Shown here in pieces: positions 44,097-56,639 of a stretch of 64,000 nucleotides of DNA (positions are counted from its first letter, which is position 1; each line of letters begins with the position of its first letter). Under the pieces are notes generated by a model. That model was not told where the DNA came from, made no database searches, and was given only the letters and a program-made list of their open reading frames with translations. Location: positions 68,970,754 to 69,034,753 of the forward strand of contig OU744725.1 in assembly GCA_916613615.1 (NCBI GenBank), given 5' to 3'. Position numbers and translations under genes: made by a program. This DNA is from Steromphala cineraria. Taxonomy: Eukaryota > Mollusca > Gastropoda > Trochida > Trochidae.

Positions 44097-45274
44097 ACCC
44101 TTCGGGGGAGACATAATTATCACTAAGAGGAGCTTTGATCACTAATTTTATTGTTGTTGTATGCAATAAATCATCAATTTCGGGTTTAAAGTAACAGTCA
44201 GGCTGATTCAACTAAAGCGACTATTTTGCGTCTCCGAATGTGTCATTGTAAATTTATATCCCGATTCGGAAAGTGGATAAAACATAGTTGCATAGTACCA
44301 TTCCCTACAAAAATGCCACTCCGTGTGTTGTCATGAGTGACATATGCCAAACCAATAGTGTCATCTGATCGAGGAGTATCGGCTGTTGGAGGAAAGTATT
44401 ATTCTATAGCTTATCAGAGTCAACAAGGTTTGACATACCGGACATTGACTCTAGTCAATCACTCAAACATAAGTTTTGAGACTTATCTAAAGCAGTCAGT
44501 ATCACAGTGACGGGTTAATTATGTTTGATAGATATAACTAGTATTCGTGTCAATTGGACGTGTAACTTTGTCTTCCATACATACATAAGACTGATTTAAG
44601 ATTTTTATTGAAAACTAGTATTTATTATCTATTTTCCATTCTGGGAACGTTTAAGTGATCTAATTTGAATTCATATAATGTCACTAACGTTCATATCAAA
44701 ACAAAATGTGATAAAAACCACGGAACAACTTCTGAACAAATTTAGTTCCCTTAAGTAATAATGTAAATATCTAATGACAGAACCGTTAAGTTCGATATAG
44801 TTTGCTTCAGGCAGAAAGAACATGATTATATCATATTATTATTGCTGTAAAACATACAGGGTAAATATAGTTACAAATAGAAATAGCCATCTGTTTGCAA
44901 TACGAGAGTTAACCGTATGTAGGAACAAAAAGTACACCAAGTTTATATCTATTCGTTGCACAAAGATTGTCACTAACTCTTTGATACTTTAGAACTTTGC
45001 AGACAGTACTTATCCTATCTTTGTTTTTTTTTAAACCAACGCAGTTATGTTGGAACAAGAGATGACATTTGTTTATCCTATATTCTTTAACATTATCTCT
45101 CGAAATAAGATTTTGTAAAATAATCCACTTAGTAAATTACTGACAACCTTGTCTTTCATTTCATGTCAAGTCGTTAGATTCGAAAAAGGGATTGAGATGT
45201 CATTCAGTCGGTCAGATATAATACATAAACATATCATGTTACTGATCACAAAGTAACATGTTTGTATTCCATTT
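44097..45274. other. No recognisable feature
   Basis: AT-rich. Nothing supportable. Confidence 0.4.
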
Positions 45275-45515
45275 TAGTTTCAGGTGAGGTGAGTTGATTT
45301 GGTATTCAACGCCACTTTCAAAAGTATTCCACTCATATCGCGGCTACCAAGTATTATTGCAGGGAGAAAGCCCGCAACACCACTGTGCTGGAACTAGTGA
45401 ACCATGGGTGGTACTGTGCTGGAAATCAGTGTAGCAGTAAACCCAAACCTTAACGCGTGTAGAGCAGTTCTCTACTGCAGACAAAGTTGCAGAGTCCCTG
45501 CATCGCAAGTTTGAA
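45275..45515. repeat. SINE-like fragment
   Basis: CAACGCCACTTTCAAAAGTATTCCACTCATAT and AGGGAGAAAGCCCGCAACAC are shared with 59.84-60.0 and 22.34 kb (core resembling the central domain widespread in metazoan SINEs). The tail (TCTACTGCAGACAAAGTTGC) is the complement of 48175-48195. Confidence 0.55.
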
Positions 45516-47000
45516 AAGCCCATTAAGATGAAATAAATATTTCTGCTGAAGTATGAAAATATTGACCACTTTGCAACTTGTCGAGTTTATTGTGAAATGA
45601 AGAATATCTAATTTTTGTTAACTTTATCCTAAAGCTGTAAATCATTACAAAACTCAAGATAATTCGCTTCCTATTCCTTTAATAATGATATCTCACAAAA
45701 ACAACAATGTTGACTATTGAAAAAAATATAAATTGACGGATAATACATTTGTATGCCTAGAGGATATGAACTTCATGTAAAACAAACTTCCTCTTTCTTT
45801 TGGTTATCTATCTATTATTTAACCACATTGTCGTAAAACTCATATCTTTTGGGATTATGCTGTTCTTTAAAACATTTCACAACAAAGTTCTCTTATGGTC
45901 TTTGCAATGAAACAAAAATATGATATGCCCCTTTCAACAAAAACGTGAAACTACGGCTAAGTTTTGTAATGTACACTCTAGGGCAAAATAAACGATTCCA
46001 TATAAAATGCATGATAGGCTAAGCTACGAGTGATAGTTACGGCTAAAACAGGGTTATTTCATGTCTTCAAGAGCTTACTGAACGATATTTTGAATTTCAA
46101 AGCTACATCTGTTTACGCTTTTAAAAACAAGCCTTTAAAAACGCCGTTTAAAAAAGTCCTTAACTATAGACGAGATAGGATAGCGAAAATGGCCCTTTAG
46201 CTTGTTTCTAAACCAACTTACAGACAAAATGCATGAACAAATTACTTTCTTTCAATGGTTTCTTATTATTATTGAAACGATCTTTAATTTATCAAATTTA
46301 TAAATTTCATAACGTTTTGTATTTCAATTCCAAAGATTATGACCAAAAATAACATCGAAAAAGCTGTTTGAGACCCATCGTGTATTGAAGAGTCATACAA
46401 TTGTAAGTATTATTCTTCTAAACTGACATGTGCCTTTCACATGGGTTCATTGTCGCATGTCATTTACAACAGGGTTTTGTTTTGTGCTCCTTTGAAAAGT
46501 TGGTACCGATTCTTGTGCCCCTGAGTGTAAACTTTAGCTTGCCAACATTCAAGTTGTTCAAGTTTAATTGGATTTGATATTATCACACCAGGTCCCAGAG
46601 TATCAATACATACTTGTGGCGATATACCATTGACCATAAGCTCCTTTCTTTTCATTCTTAAAGCAAAATTCAGAGCGTACTCAACATTTGTCAACAGGAC
46701 TGAAGTAATTTGGGGAATTATTTACTGTTTTAATGAAGTATAATTTGCTCGCCGATCCTTTTCATAAATTTCACATAAATAATCAATTAATAATCATTTT
46801 ACTTTTTATGATTGACCTTTAAGGAAGCCTGGATGTTTTCTAAAATTGAGTGGTATCGCAAATCTTAAATTTTCGTTTACTTGAAACTAAGACATTGAAC
46901 AGACCTAGGAAATTATAATAAATTTCTTATGTAAAAAGCAAAAACGTCTGTGTTTTGACATATATATTAATACAAAAACATTCCGCATCAGCATTGCATG
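45516..47000. other. No recognisable feature
   Basis: AT-rich. Nothing supportable. Confidence 0.4.
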
Positions 47001-47135
47001 AAATGTGTACAGACTTCTTATATATAAATATTATATTAGGTAATGGGGATTTTACATTTGGTGACCCTACTAAGGGGGGAATAACATTTGTCACACTCTT
47101 AAGCAAAAGGTAAAGCCTGAAAAATGTAGCAAGGA
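47001..47135 (+). repeat. Decayed Helentron-like fragment
   Basis: GTGTACAGACTTCTT, GGTGACCCTACTAAGGGGGGA and CACACTCTTAAGCA match the last unit and right end of the element at 38.94-39.03 kb. The terminal stem-loop is lost. Confidence 0.6.
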
Positions 47136-47225
47136 TCGACATTAAAAGTAAGTTGAACGGAGGTGATTTCACAAATCTATTAAAGTAATCATGGAATTTA
47201 GTATTTCTATACACAATAAATGTGT

Positions 47226-47300
47226 TGGTTAGTGAGTAAGTGAGTTGGTGTTTAGCGTGTTTTGAACAATATTTTAGTAATTAAACACGTGGAGATTATT
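47226..47300 (+). repeat. SINE fragment (GTGAGT head)
   Basis: GTGAGTAAGTGAGTTGG and AGCGTGTTTTGAACAATATT match the start of the SINE at 23968. Confidence 0.7.
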
Positions 47301-48002
47301 ATTGCTATCCAATTTAAAAATATATTGCCTTGCTGTGCCATCGTATATCATTTTTGGTGTCAAGTATTTTTCTCAAACCAACAGTAGAGAACATTTCTGA
47401 CTTATCCTACCAATATCATAATGTCTCAGTTTATAAGATATCTAGCAATATAACAAGATAACACTTCACTCAAGTCAAATATAAATAAAACCATTATATG
47501 ATTTGAAAAAAAAATTGAAAATAATATCAATTGAGGTAAAAATATGCCTGATAAATCAAGCTTGCAAGAAAATTAAGCAAAAGAATGCAACACATGATTA
47601 TCAATTCAAATAATCATGAAAAACCTTATGGCCGTGCATATAACTGAATTTTATGTGTTCCTTTGGGAATCTGAACTTAAAAGATTAATAAAATTGTAAC
47701 TGCAGAGAACCATTTATTGCTTTAATTTTTTTGCAGTGTAAAATACTTTAATCTGTTTTTCTATTAAAAAAACCCTTCATGCTGCTAGAGAAGACAAGAC
47801 AAGAGTACTGCTGACAGAGAACACCTACTAAACATAATAAGGATGATGTAAATGGTTCTGTTACCGACCACAGTATCCCATTGGATTTCAATACCTTTAA
47901 CATCATCGGGTATCAACTCCGTTCAACCCACCGGTTTCACATAGTGTACATGTAGTAGTGAGGAGTCCTTGTCTCATTGTAGTGATGACCACGTTAACTT
48001 GT
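47301..48002. other. No recognisable feature
   Basis: AT-rich. Nothing supportable. Confidence 0.4.
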
Positions 48003-48225
48003 GAGAAGAGGTGATAAGGGGTTTAATGTCACTTTCAATTGTGGTTAAACATGCAAGCAACGACTGAAACTAGCGAACTATGGGTGTTTCTGCGCTGATT
48101 TCGCACAGTGGTTATCTCGTTCGGCTTCGAATCAAGAGGTCCGGGTTTCGAAACGCGCCAGGGCGTCGGTAACTTTGTCTGCAGTAGGGGACTGTTCTAC
48201 ACTCAGTGAGGTTTGGGTGCAAGGC
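48003..48225 (+). repeat. tRNA-derived SINE fragment
   Basis: A pol III-type A box (TGGTTATCTCGTTCGG, 48109-48124) and B box (GGGTTTCGAAA, 48143-48153) are spaced as in tRNA genes. The preceding AACTAGCGAACTATGGGTG matches the SINE-like fragments at 45.4 and 60.0 kb. No cloverleaf folds, so not a tRNA gene. Confidence 0.6.
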
Positions 48226-48789
48226 TATATTAAAAATATGAAGGAAAAGATGGAAAGAAAGTTAAAGTGAGAGACAGAAGAAGGTTTAAGAACAACTCCA
48301 TATTTCCAATCATAGTTGTATGATATTCTGTCTTTTTCGTGGTCGTTTAAGCTTGAAGAAAGTTTAATTAGATTTGACAAATAATGTGATAAAACAATAT
48401 CATGGCGTATTTCTTAAAAATTTCGAAACAACAGCAATATTTGCGAACTCCTGTTGCTGGACAACACTTGGAATCCTGCGCAGTAGACGATGTAAAAAGA
48501 GCACCGTATAACCAAATTATACGCCCTCTGATTTTTCACGGCAGCCATTCAGCAACGGTCGAGTATTTTGCACATTTATTGTAGAATTTTAAGTTATGGA
48601 GACTTTTCCTTAAAATATAACTAATAATTGATTTGTTTTTAGAAAAAAAAGGAACACACAATATTTCAACATTTATTTGGACATATTTTTGGTAATCACA
48701 ATCCGTTGACATTCGCATTGAAAGTTAAGGAAACAAATGGGTTTTTTCAGTGTCGTCAGATTCTTTTGTATCTGCTTTTAAGCATATTG
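48226..48789. other. No recognisable feature
   Basis: AT-rich. A 60-codon frame (48402-48584) has no recognisable motif. Confidence 0.35.
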
Positions 48790-49640
48790 GTTTAACTGGC
48801 TGACCCCTGACCTGAAGCTTGTGCTTGCAAAAGAAGGCTGCGTTGGTGCGTTTATAGTTTACGAGTACCCACTGTGGCGCGTAGTGAGTGGTTTGTCCAG
48901 TGTCATGTGAGTCCATGTGAGTCCAGCTCTTTTACAAAGGTCGGAATCTGTAGCTGCTGGTGGGTGACGACGGCCAATTCCTTGACTGCAGCTGTACCAG
49001 ACGTCACCCATTAGTTTGCGTAATGGCAAGTAGAATGGATCACTGCCTGTTTTAGGGATGGTCTATGAGATAAGTTGTTACTACTCAACAAATAGTGACA
49101 AACACCTTTCAGGATTATCTAAGTTTTCATAGGCCCTCACAGATTATGCTTTATATTTTCGGTGCTTAAGGCCTCCCTGGTTGGTTTTTGACAAGATGTC
49201 CTCAGTGTGATCAGAACACGGCCGTGTTGATCAGTGGATACAGTGAACTGGGAAGTATTTCCTGCACGCAGATTTCGGTGCTCTTGACCACCTCTGAGGG
49301 CAAAATTTATCTCTACCAAGTAGAATAATATATCGACCAGCTGTTTAGGGGTGTCACTTCCCAGAACACCTTTACCCCACATTACTTCCTCTTCTTTTTG
49401 AGTTACCACCTCGGCTTGCACGGGTGCCTTTATAGATGGTTCCTTTGTCCGACGATTCATCATGTTATCCAGTGTGTTTATATGTGTAAGAACGAATCAT
49501 CAGGCAGGAACTTGTAAGCTTTCCAAATGTTATCCATGTGCAGTTGAAGGTAAATGAGGAGGTCATATAATGTAAGCGAAGGAAAGTCATAACCATCAGT
49601 CTTTTTGACTTCGCAGATAAATAGAGGTTATCATGCGAGT
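48790..49640 (-). pseudogene. Crypton-like tyrosine recombinase (DUF3504-type) remnant
   Basis: Read leftwards over several frames: YDLLIYLQLHMDNI and KFLPDDSFL (~49.6-49.5 kb); MWGKGVLGSDTPKQLVDILF; INFALRGGQEHRNLR (~49.3 kb); a piece with NPERC; a degraded segment; then NHSLRATVGTR (~48.87 kb), the H.LR motif of tyrosine recombinases. The order and the words FALR.G.EHR and TNHSLRAT are those of the recombinase domain in Cryptons and in host proteins derived from them (DUF3504). Stops and frameshifts throughout. Cryptons integrate as circular DNA by recombination. A relic of a host gene of the same descent cannot be ruled out. Confidence 0.7.
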
Positions 49641-49773
49641 GTGTTTTGGGATCGTAAATATCCTGCATTAGGAATAAACATTGTATTTTGCGAGCCTTGG
49701 CGAGCTAAATACAAAGTGTTTATTCCTAATGCAGGATATTTACGATCCCAAAACACACGAGCATGATAACTTC
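49625..49773. mobile_element. Foldback MITE F2
   Basis: Near-perfect ~57-bp arms (GAGGTTATCATGCGAGTGTG at left, complement at right) enclose a loop with GCGAGCCTTGGCGAGC, the reverse complement of the loop in F1 (25839-25986). It lies at the upstream end of the Crypton-like remnant. Confidence 0.85.
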
Positions 49774-51142
49774 TTTATCATACAATGTCATTTTAATATT
49801 TTGATTCGAAAAAATGCCTGATGATACTTTTTTAATAGTTGACCTTGTTTTAAGATTCGCGCATTGATATATGCAAATGAATAAAGCAGTGACACTGACG
49901 GTGAATTGACAAAATATAAGTCCTCCTTATATATGCCTTTTATTGCCGTTTGAGTTATTTTGTCACGACTCCAAAGTTTTTAAATCTAAAAAATCTATAA
50001 AATACGAGGATTTTAAAAATAAGACGCATTTTAAATGGTCTTTGGCGGGATCGAACTGACGTTCTTTATCCGACGTCATCGAGAGGACGAGTCAAATCTC
50101 ACCAAGGGGCAAGAGTTGCTTCCCTTCGCCTACGTGACAACGGCAGCTTGCGTTGAAACAGCGATCGAACGAACATTGATGGTCGCAGAGCTAAACTAGA
50201 TGATAGTCTGTGGATTTCCGAATCCAAACATAACAATATTAAAGCAAAGAACACCGAAGATTGGTAAATGAAGTGTTTGAACATTAGATTTGAACTGCCT
50301 TTGGTACATGTGAGTAAAATTGTTCGGTCGGTTTCATTCAACCCGTGATGACAGTGTTTTGGCACTACTAAGTCGTGCAAATGGCTAAATATCCATGCAG
50401 TGTTGTTGTTATTTCTTAGATCAATGTCTATGCAATATATGATTCATATTGTAATGTCTCGCTCCGTTACTAAATGCATTCAAAATGTTAACGCTTGTGA
50501 CGTCATCGGAATTTTCGAAAGAAGTTCCGACCTTGACCTTTGAAATTAGCATCTCTATCCGTATATGACCCTTAGCCACGCCCAACGGATATCGAAAATA
50601 TCCGTTGGCTTTATTATGCCGAGAACACTATCCATTGTATGATAAATCTTGATATTGTATAGTTCAATTCATCGATGCTCATTTCCTCCACGGGGACCAA
50701 ACTGGAGCTAAGATGCCTGGTGGTGTCTGCGGCTAGTTTGTTACGGTTACTCTGTCATTCTTTGAAAAAAGTTGTCACCCATATTATTTTAGAAACTGTG
50801 CTGTTTGCAAACCTAAAGAGTCAGATGGCAATCAAATAGACATACACATACAATAATATTATTGCAAATTAGTACAAACCACTCCAGACAGTATTCACAG
50901 TCATGTTGTCTGGAAAATACTATTTTAGTCTATTTATGCGTGGAAAGATAACTAAAGATATATATTCTCTCAATATTTTTCTAATAAATCGTTGTAACTG
51001 TCATTGAATATACCAAAACACCTTTAAATAATTTAATAAGACTAACCAAAAGGCAAAACGTTAAGGCATACTAAAAGCTTGGAAGTCATATAGTTATGAT
51101 CGTAAATAGAAGTTCCGAAATGAGTATGTACTTACCTTGTAC
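49774..51142. other. No coding seen; possible intron
   Basis: AT-rich. If the exon at 51143-51423 belongs to the recombinase remnant, this would be its intron. TTTATCATACAATG (49765-49785) and its complement (50630-50645) form a distant inverted pair that might bound an inserted element. Confidence 0.35.
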
Positions 51143-51423
51143 TTTGGTGTGCAGTTCCTATAACCTCGTCATCTGGCACGGGCTCGTGAAAGCGACTGTC
51201 AATGGTAGTCGATATTTTCGATCTTTGTACACATTTCTTCAAGTTTTCAATGACTATGCAAGATGAAACTAGTTCTGAATCCGACTGAGTGACGCTGTCA
51301 CCAAAACTCTCCAAATTATCACAAGTATTTACTTTGTCACTAGTTTCATCCGAAGATATGTCTGAATATTTAGCATGTTGACTGAGTCAAAAACATGCCA
51401 TCGTCTGTATTGTTTCCGTCCAT
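51143..51423 (-). pseudogene. First-exon-like segment with splice donor, upstream of the recombinase remnant
   Basis: ATG at 51423 reads MDGNNTDDGMFLTQS. After a one-base shift it continues YSDISSDETSDKVN, LESFGDSVTQSDSELV, and ends TAHQSTR at AAG|GTAAGT (donor at 51142). It is acidic and Ser-rich. Same strand as the Crypton-like remnant 1.5 kb downstream, so it could be the element's first exon. This is inference only. Confidence 0.4.
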
Positions 51424-51454
51424 TCTTACTTATGTCATACCACATGTGATTCAA

Positions 51455-51710
51455 TGGAGACATACGTTTTAAATGCATATATGGCACGTGCGAAGTATGA
51501 TATCTAGAGAACTAGTGAAGACATACGTGTTAAATCATCCAAAGCGCGTGCGAAGTTTATCTAGAGAAGGAATGGAGATATACGGGTTAAATGCATACAT
51601 AGCGTGTGCAAAGTATGATATATATAGAAGTAATGGATGTACGGGTTAAATGCATACAAAGCGCGTCCGAAGTTTGATATCCAGAGAATTAATGGAGACA
51701 TTTAACAAAA
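51455..51710. repeat. Tandem repeat, ~57-63-bp unit, four copies
   Basis: Units carry ATACG[T/G]GTTAAATGCATA, GCGCGTGCGAAGTTTGATAT and CTAGAGAA..AATGGAGA. They are moderately diverged. Confidence 0.8.
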
Positions 51711-52196
51711 TTAATGGAGTTAACAAAAATATAAGGAATGTTCCAAAACAAAATTCAGCTGATAAAAAAGACCTTTCTAGTTCTCTTGGTGACGTGATTC
51801 GCTAGTGGAGAACTTTGAAATGCTACTTGTTTCTTTCACAATATCAACGCGTTTTCATTTACAAAATACGAATGACACCGATTCAATCTTAAAACTTTCA
51901 CTTCATCTAATTTATCTTATGTTTGATAAGGCATTTATCGGATAAAACTGAAATACATTGAGAAATCTGCACTTGTTTTTTGAAAATAAGAAGTTTTATA
52001 TATAATATACAATGCTGGTGAGTTTGCTGGGTGCAAAATGACACGAACAAGCATTGATTGTGATCTTCAGGGGACAAGTACAAGTGAATGTTCTGAAATA
52101 TTATAATTTAAGAGGATGTTTCCTGCTCCGTCTTACAGGGACAATAATACGTTTTTTAAAAACAATAATTTGTATGAAATTGCAAGTTGGTAATAC
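51711..52196. other. No recognisable feature
   Basis: AT-rich. Nothing supportable. Confidence 0.4.
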
Positions 52197-52330
52197 ATAG
52201 AGACTTTTTCATTGTTTTTGCCGAATATCATTTCTATCTCATCGAGTCGAGTGAGAGAGTGATATTTTCACGAGTGGCGCAGATGAGATGAGATAGAAAT
52301 GATATTCGGCAAAAACAATGACATAGTCTA
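52197..52330. mobile_element. Foldback MITE F3
   Basis: A perfect 35-bp arm pair (TCATTGTTTTTGCCGAATAT and complement) lies within slightly longer imperfect ends (TAGAGACTTTTT / ACATAGTCTA). Confidence 0.85.
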
Positions 52331-52499
52331 TTTATTATATAATTTTAAGATCATTAAACGCAGTCGGAAGATAGGTTTCGCTGTTGTGATGAACTAGATT
52401 AGCGTTTGCGGGACACCACAAAAGCAGAGCAGCCCCGAAACTTGGGGTTTCGCCTTACCCTGTTCCGCCTTTTACAGGCCTCACCATATTGGGCAATTT

Positions 52500-53530
52500 C
52501 TCATGACCTTGACCTTTGACACTCAAGGTCACACAATCAATAAAGACATTTCATTCAGTATAACATTACTGTAATGAAATAAGGTGTTAAAAGTTAATTT
52601 AATCCATTTCTCCATATATGTTGACCTTGCCATGATCTTGACCTTCGACAGTTCGTACCCAAAACTTTTTGAAAATTGTGTACTTCTTAAGAGATAATAT
52701 ATACAAAATCTAAACTTCATAGCACAGAAACTTTTCAAGTTATCATGTTTACAAGGAATTGCAATAACTCATATCTCATGACCTTGACCTTTGACCTTCA
52801 AGGTCACACAATCATTGAACACTTTTTATTGAGTATAACAATCATGTATTGATTAAAAGGCATCATAGTTAAAATTAAGCATTTTCGCTAAACCATGCTT
52901 AAGTCATGACCTTGCTGTGACCTTGACCTTTGACGGATTGTAGCCAAAACCTTTTCAAAATGTTTTACTTTTCCAAGGATGATATACACCAAGTTAGAGC
53001 TTCATAGCACAAAAACGTTTCAAGTTACAGTGTCTACAAGGAATTTTGTAGGAACTTTATAACTCGTGACCTTTACCTTTGACCTTGAAGGTCAACATGT
53101 CATAATGATTCCCTGGAAGTGTTCACATTTAGACATGTGAATGAGTTCTGGAAAGCTAAATGGGATAAAGTTATAACCAAATTTAGTGCACATTGCAATA
53201 ACTCATATCTCATGACCTTGACCTTTGACCTTCAAGGTCACACAATCATTGAACACTTTTTATTGAGTATAACAATCATGTATTGATTAAAAGTGTTCAT
53301 AGATAAAATTAAGCATTTTCGCTAAACCATGCTTAAGTCATGACCTTGCTGTGACCTTGACCTTTGACGGATTGTAGCCGAAACCTTTTCAATTTTTTTT
53401 ACTTTTCCAAGGATGCTATATACCAAGTTAAAGCTTCATAGCACAAAAACTTTTCAAGTTATCGCGTTTACAAGGAATTCTTATAGTGATTACATAGCTC
53501 GTGACCTTGACCTTTGACCTTGAAAGTGAA
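52500..53530 (-). promoter_or_regulatory. AGGTCA direct-repeat cluster, left arm
   Basis: The minus strand repeatedly reads AGGTCAAAGGTCAAGGTCA or close variants (near 52510, 52780, 52930, 53075, 53220, 53355, 53510). AGGTCA-A-AGGTCA is the DR1 site bound by RXR/HNF4-type nuclear receptors, and TCAAGGTCA is an ERR/SF-1-type monomer site. Binding is inferred from consensus only. Confidence 0.55.
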
Positions 53531-54449
53531 CATGTCAAAATGGTTCCCTCGTAGTAAGTTATGAATAAGAGTTCTGGAAAGCTTAGTAGAAAAAAGTTAT
53601 AGCTAGTAGTACGAGTGCGGCGGCGGTGGAAACTTCACAAAAACTGATAGCAGCCCCATCCTTAGACCGGGCTGCTAATGACAGCTAGTCTAGCAACTCC
53701 ATTTATCCCTTCTCGGTAAAAAATAGTTCGATAGAAATAATTCAATATTTAATCGCAAAGTTTTATGAAAAAATTTATTATTTGTTGATATCAGATTCAA
53801 AATATGTTTTTGATAATAACTAGGTGAAGCAAAGGCTCCTTTTACATTTTTGAAAGTCAGTTTTGACGCGAACTGATTGAGTGAAGCGCTATGTCGGTGT
53901 GACAGATCTCTCGCTTCGTAAATTTATTTTGCGATAAATAGAACAAGTATTTACTACAGCAACAAGATATGATCTTCGGGTGGCTTTTCGATATCGAAGG
54001 ATACATTGGCACTGTAAAATCTTAACAGTTACATACCGAAAACATGGTAAAGAGTCGTTTTTCTTCAATCCTAAACAACGCCGTGACGCGAGGCGTGCGT
54101 TCGATTTCCTCAAAGGGAGATAATCGTGTTTCAAAGGGAGGTAATAGGTTCGGTCCTACTTTTCTCACCGCAGTGAAAATATGGATTATATTTTCACTGC
54201 AGTGAAGATATGACTTTCTATTGCTTTTCTTGAAATATGGAATATATTTTCACTGTCTAACCCTATACTTCATTGCTAATTAGCAGCCCCGTCTAAGGAC
54301 GGGGCTGCTATCAGTTTTTGTGAAGTTTCCATCGCCGCCGCCGCCGCCGCACTCGTACTACTAGCTATAACTTTTTTCCACTAAGCTTTCCAGAACTCTT
54401 ATTCATACCTTACTACTCATACCTCGGGGGAACGATTTTGACACGTTCA

Positions 54450-55475
54450 CTTTCAAGGTCAAAGGTCAAGGTCACGAGATATGTATTCACTCTAAGAATT
54501 CCTTGTAAACGCGATAACTTGTAATGTTTTCGTGCTATGAAGCTCTAACTTGGTATATATCATCCTTGGAAAAGTAAAAAACTTTAAAGGTTTTGGCTAC
54601 AATCCGTCAAAGGTCAAGGTCACAGCAAGGTCATGACGTAAGCATGTTTTAGCGAAAATGCTTTATTTTAACTATGAACACTTTTAATCAATACATGATT
54701 GTTATACACAATAAAAAGTGTTCAATGATTGTGTGACCTTGAAGGTCAAAGGTCAAGGTCATGAGATACGAGTTATTACAAAATGCACTAAATTTAGGTA
54801 TAACTTTATCCCATTTAGCTTTTCAGAACTCATGAACATGTCTAAATGTTAATACTTCCAGGGAATCATTATGACATGTTCACTTTCAAGTTCAAAGGTC
54901 AAGGTCACGAGTTATAAAATAACAGCAAAATTCTTTGTAAACACGGTAACTTGAAAAGTTTTTGTGCTATGAAGCTCTAACTTGGTATATATCATCCTTG
55001 GAAAAGTAAAAAAATTTGAAAAGGTTTCGGCTACAATCCGTCAAAGGTCAAGGTCACAGCAAGGTCATGACTTAAGCATGGTTTAGCGAAAATGCTTAAT
55101 TTTAACTATGATCACTTTTAATCAATACATGATTGTTATACTCCATAAAAAGTGTTCAATTATTGTGTGACCTTGAAGGTCAAAGGTCAAGGTCATGAGA
55201 TATGAGTTATTGCAATTCCTTGTAAACACAATAACTTGAAACGTTTTTGTGCTATGAAGTTAAGATTTTGTATATATTATCTCTTGAGAAGTACAACATT
55301 TTTTAAAAGTTTTGGGTACGAACTGTCGAAGGTCAAGGTCACAGCAAGGTCAACATATATGGAGAAAATGGATAAATTTAATTTTTAACACTTTATTTCA
55401 TTACAATGATGTTATACTCAATGAAATGTGTTCATTGATTGTGTGACCTTGAGTGTCAAAGGTCAAGGTCGCGAG
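54450..55475 (+). promoter_or_regulatory. AGGTCA direct-repeat cluster, right arm
   Basis: Mirror image of the left cluster (near 54460, 54610, 54745, 54890, 55040, 55180, 55330, 55460). Confidence 0.55.
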
Positions 55476-55766
55476 AAAATTCCCAATTTGGTGAGGCCTG
55501 TAAAAGGCAGAACAGGGTAAGGCGAAACCCCAAGTTCGGGGGCTGCTCTGCTTTTGCGGTATCCCGCAAACGCTAATCTAGTTATATAACAAATTAGAAT
55601 ACATAACTCGTTCTTTCATATCATTTGTCCCTCGTGAAACAATTTTGTTTCGTTACTTGGGCCGCAAACTTTGTATGAAAGGAGAAACTCTTTTGCAATC
55701 TGTCCCCGTTACGATCCACGTCGTTTGATGATAATCAACAAATGATCCAATAATAATTGTCAAAAA

Positions 55767-56639
55767 TAGAGCCAGTGGCTCTGTAGCTCATCAGGCTTCA
55801 TATCAATTTTGCTAAAGGGTGTGACAAATGTGGTTCCTCCCTTACTTTGGACAACAGGGTCACCAAATGTACAATTTGGATTCATCCTTATGTAACTTGG
55901 GAGTTTGCACACAAAATTTCAGCTTTCTAGGCCTGATGCTTCTTGAGAAAAAGATGAAATTAGGTTAAAGGGTGTGGCCCATGAGGCCCTTATTAGGGAC
56001 CACAGGGCAACAAAAGCTATAAATCATAATCCTCACTAGTCAAAGAGTATATTCACAAGGTTTCAGCTTTCTGGACCTATTGCTTCTGGAGAAGGAGATG
56101 AAAATAGGTTTTAAGGGTGTGGTCCCTCTGGCCCTTGATAAGGGTCAAAGGGCCACCAAAGCTACAATTCATAATCCCCCCTAGTCAAGGAGTCTGTACA
56201 CCAATTTCAGCTTTCTAGGCCTTATAATTCTGGAGAAGAAGATGAAAATAGTGTTTTTGGGTGTGGCCTCTGTGGCCCTTATTAGGGGTCACAGGGCCAC
56301 CAAAGCTACAATTTTTTATCCTCACTAGTCAATGAGTCTGTACACCAACTTACAGCTTTCTAGGCCTTATGGTTCTGAAGAAGAAGATGAAAATAGGATT
56401 AAAGGGAATGGCCCCTGTGGCCCTTATTAGGGGTCACAGGACCACCAAAGCTACAATTTGTAATCATCACTAGTCAAGGAGTCTGTAAACCAAGTTTCAG
56501 CTTTCTAGGCCTTATGGTTCTGGAGAAGAAGTCGAAATTCCACAAAGTTTACGGACGGACGGACGGACGGATGGACGGACGGACGCCGGACACCATGCCA
56601 TGCCATAAGCCCTTCGGGCCTTACAGGCCAGATGAGCTA
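55767..56639 (-). mobile_element. Helentron-like element (HINE), copy 3
   Basis: Same layout as copy 1: stem-loop AGAGCCAGTGGCTCT at the left, CTCATCAGGC, four to five ~145-bp units, (GGAC)n at 56550-56585, and CCAGATGAGCTA before an A run. Confidence 0.75.

Larger units (their letters stand above)
52392..55583. mobile_element. 3.2-kb foldback element with ~1.3-kb arms
   Basis: The left arm (52392-53679) and right arm (54277-55583) are inverted copies: AACTAGATTAGCGTTTGCGG at the left end, its complement at the right end, and a (CGC)n trinucleotide run plus AGTTTTTGTGAAGTTTCC at the inner ends. Each arm is itself tandemly repeated (433-bp period in the left arm, 52762 to 53195) and is dense in AGGTCA half-sites. 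The ~600-bp spacer has no intact ORF. This is the form of a Foldback/long-TIR non-autonomous DNA element. A broken arm copy is at 33232-33457. Confidence 0.85.
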
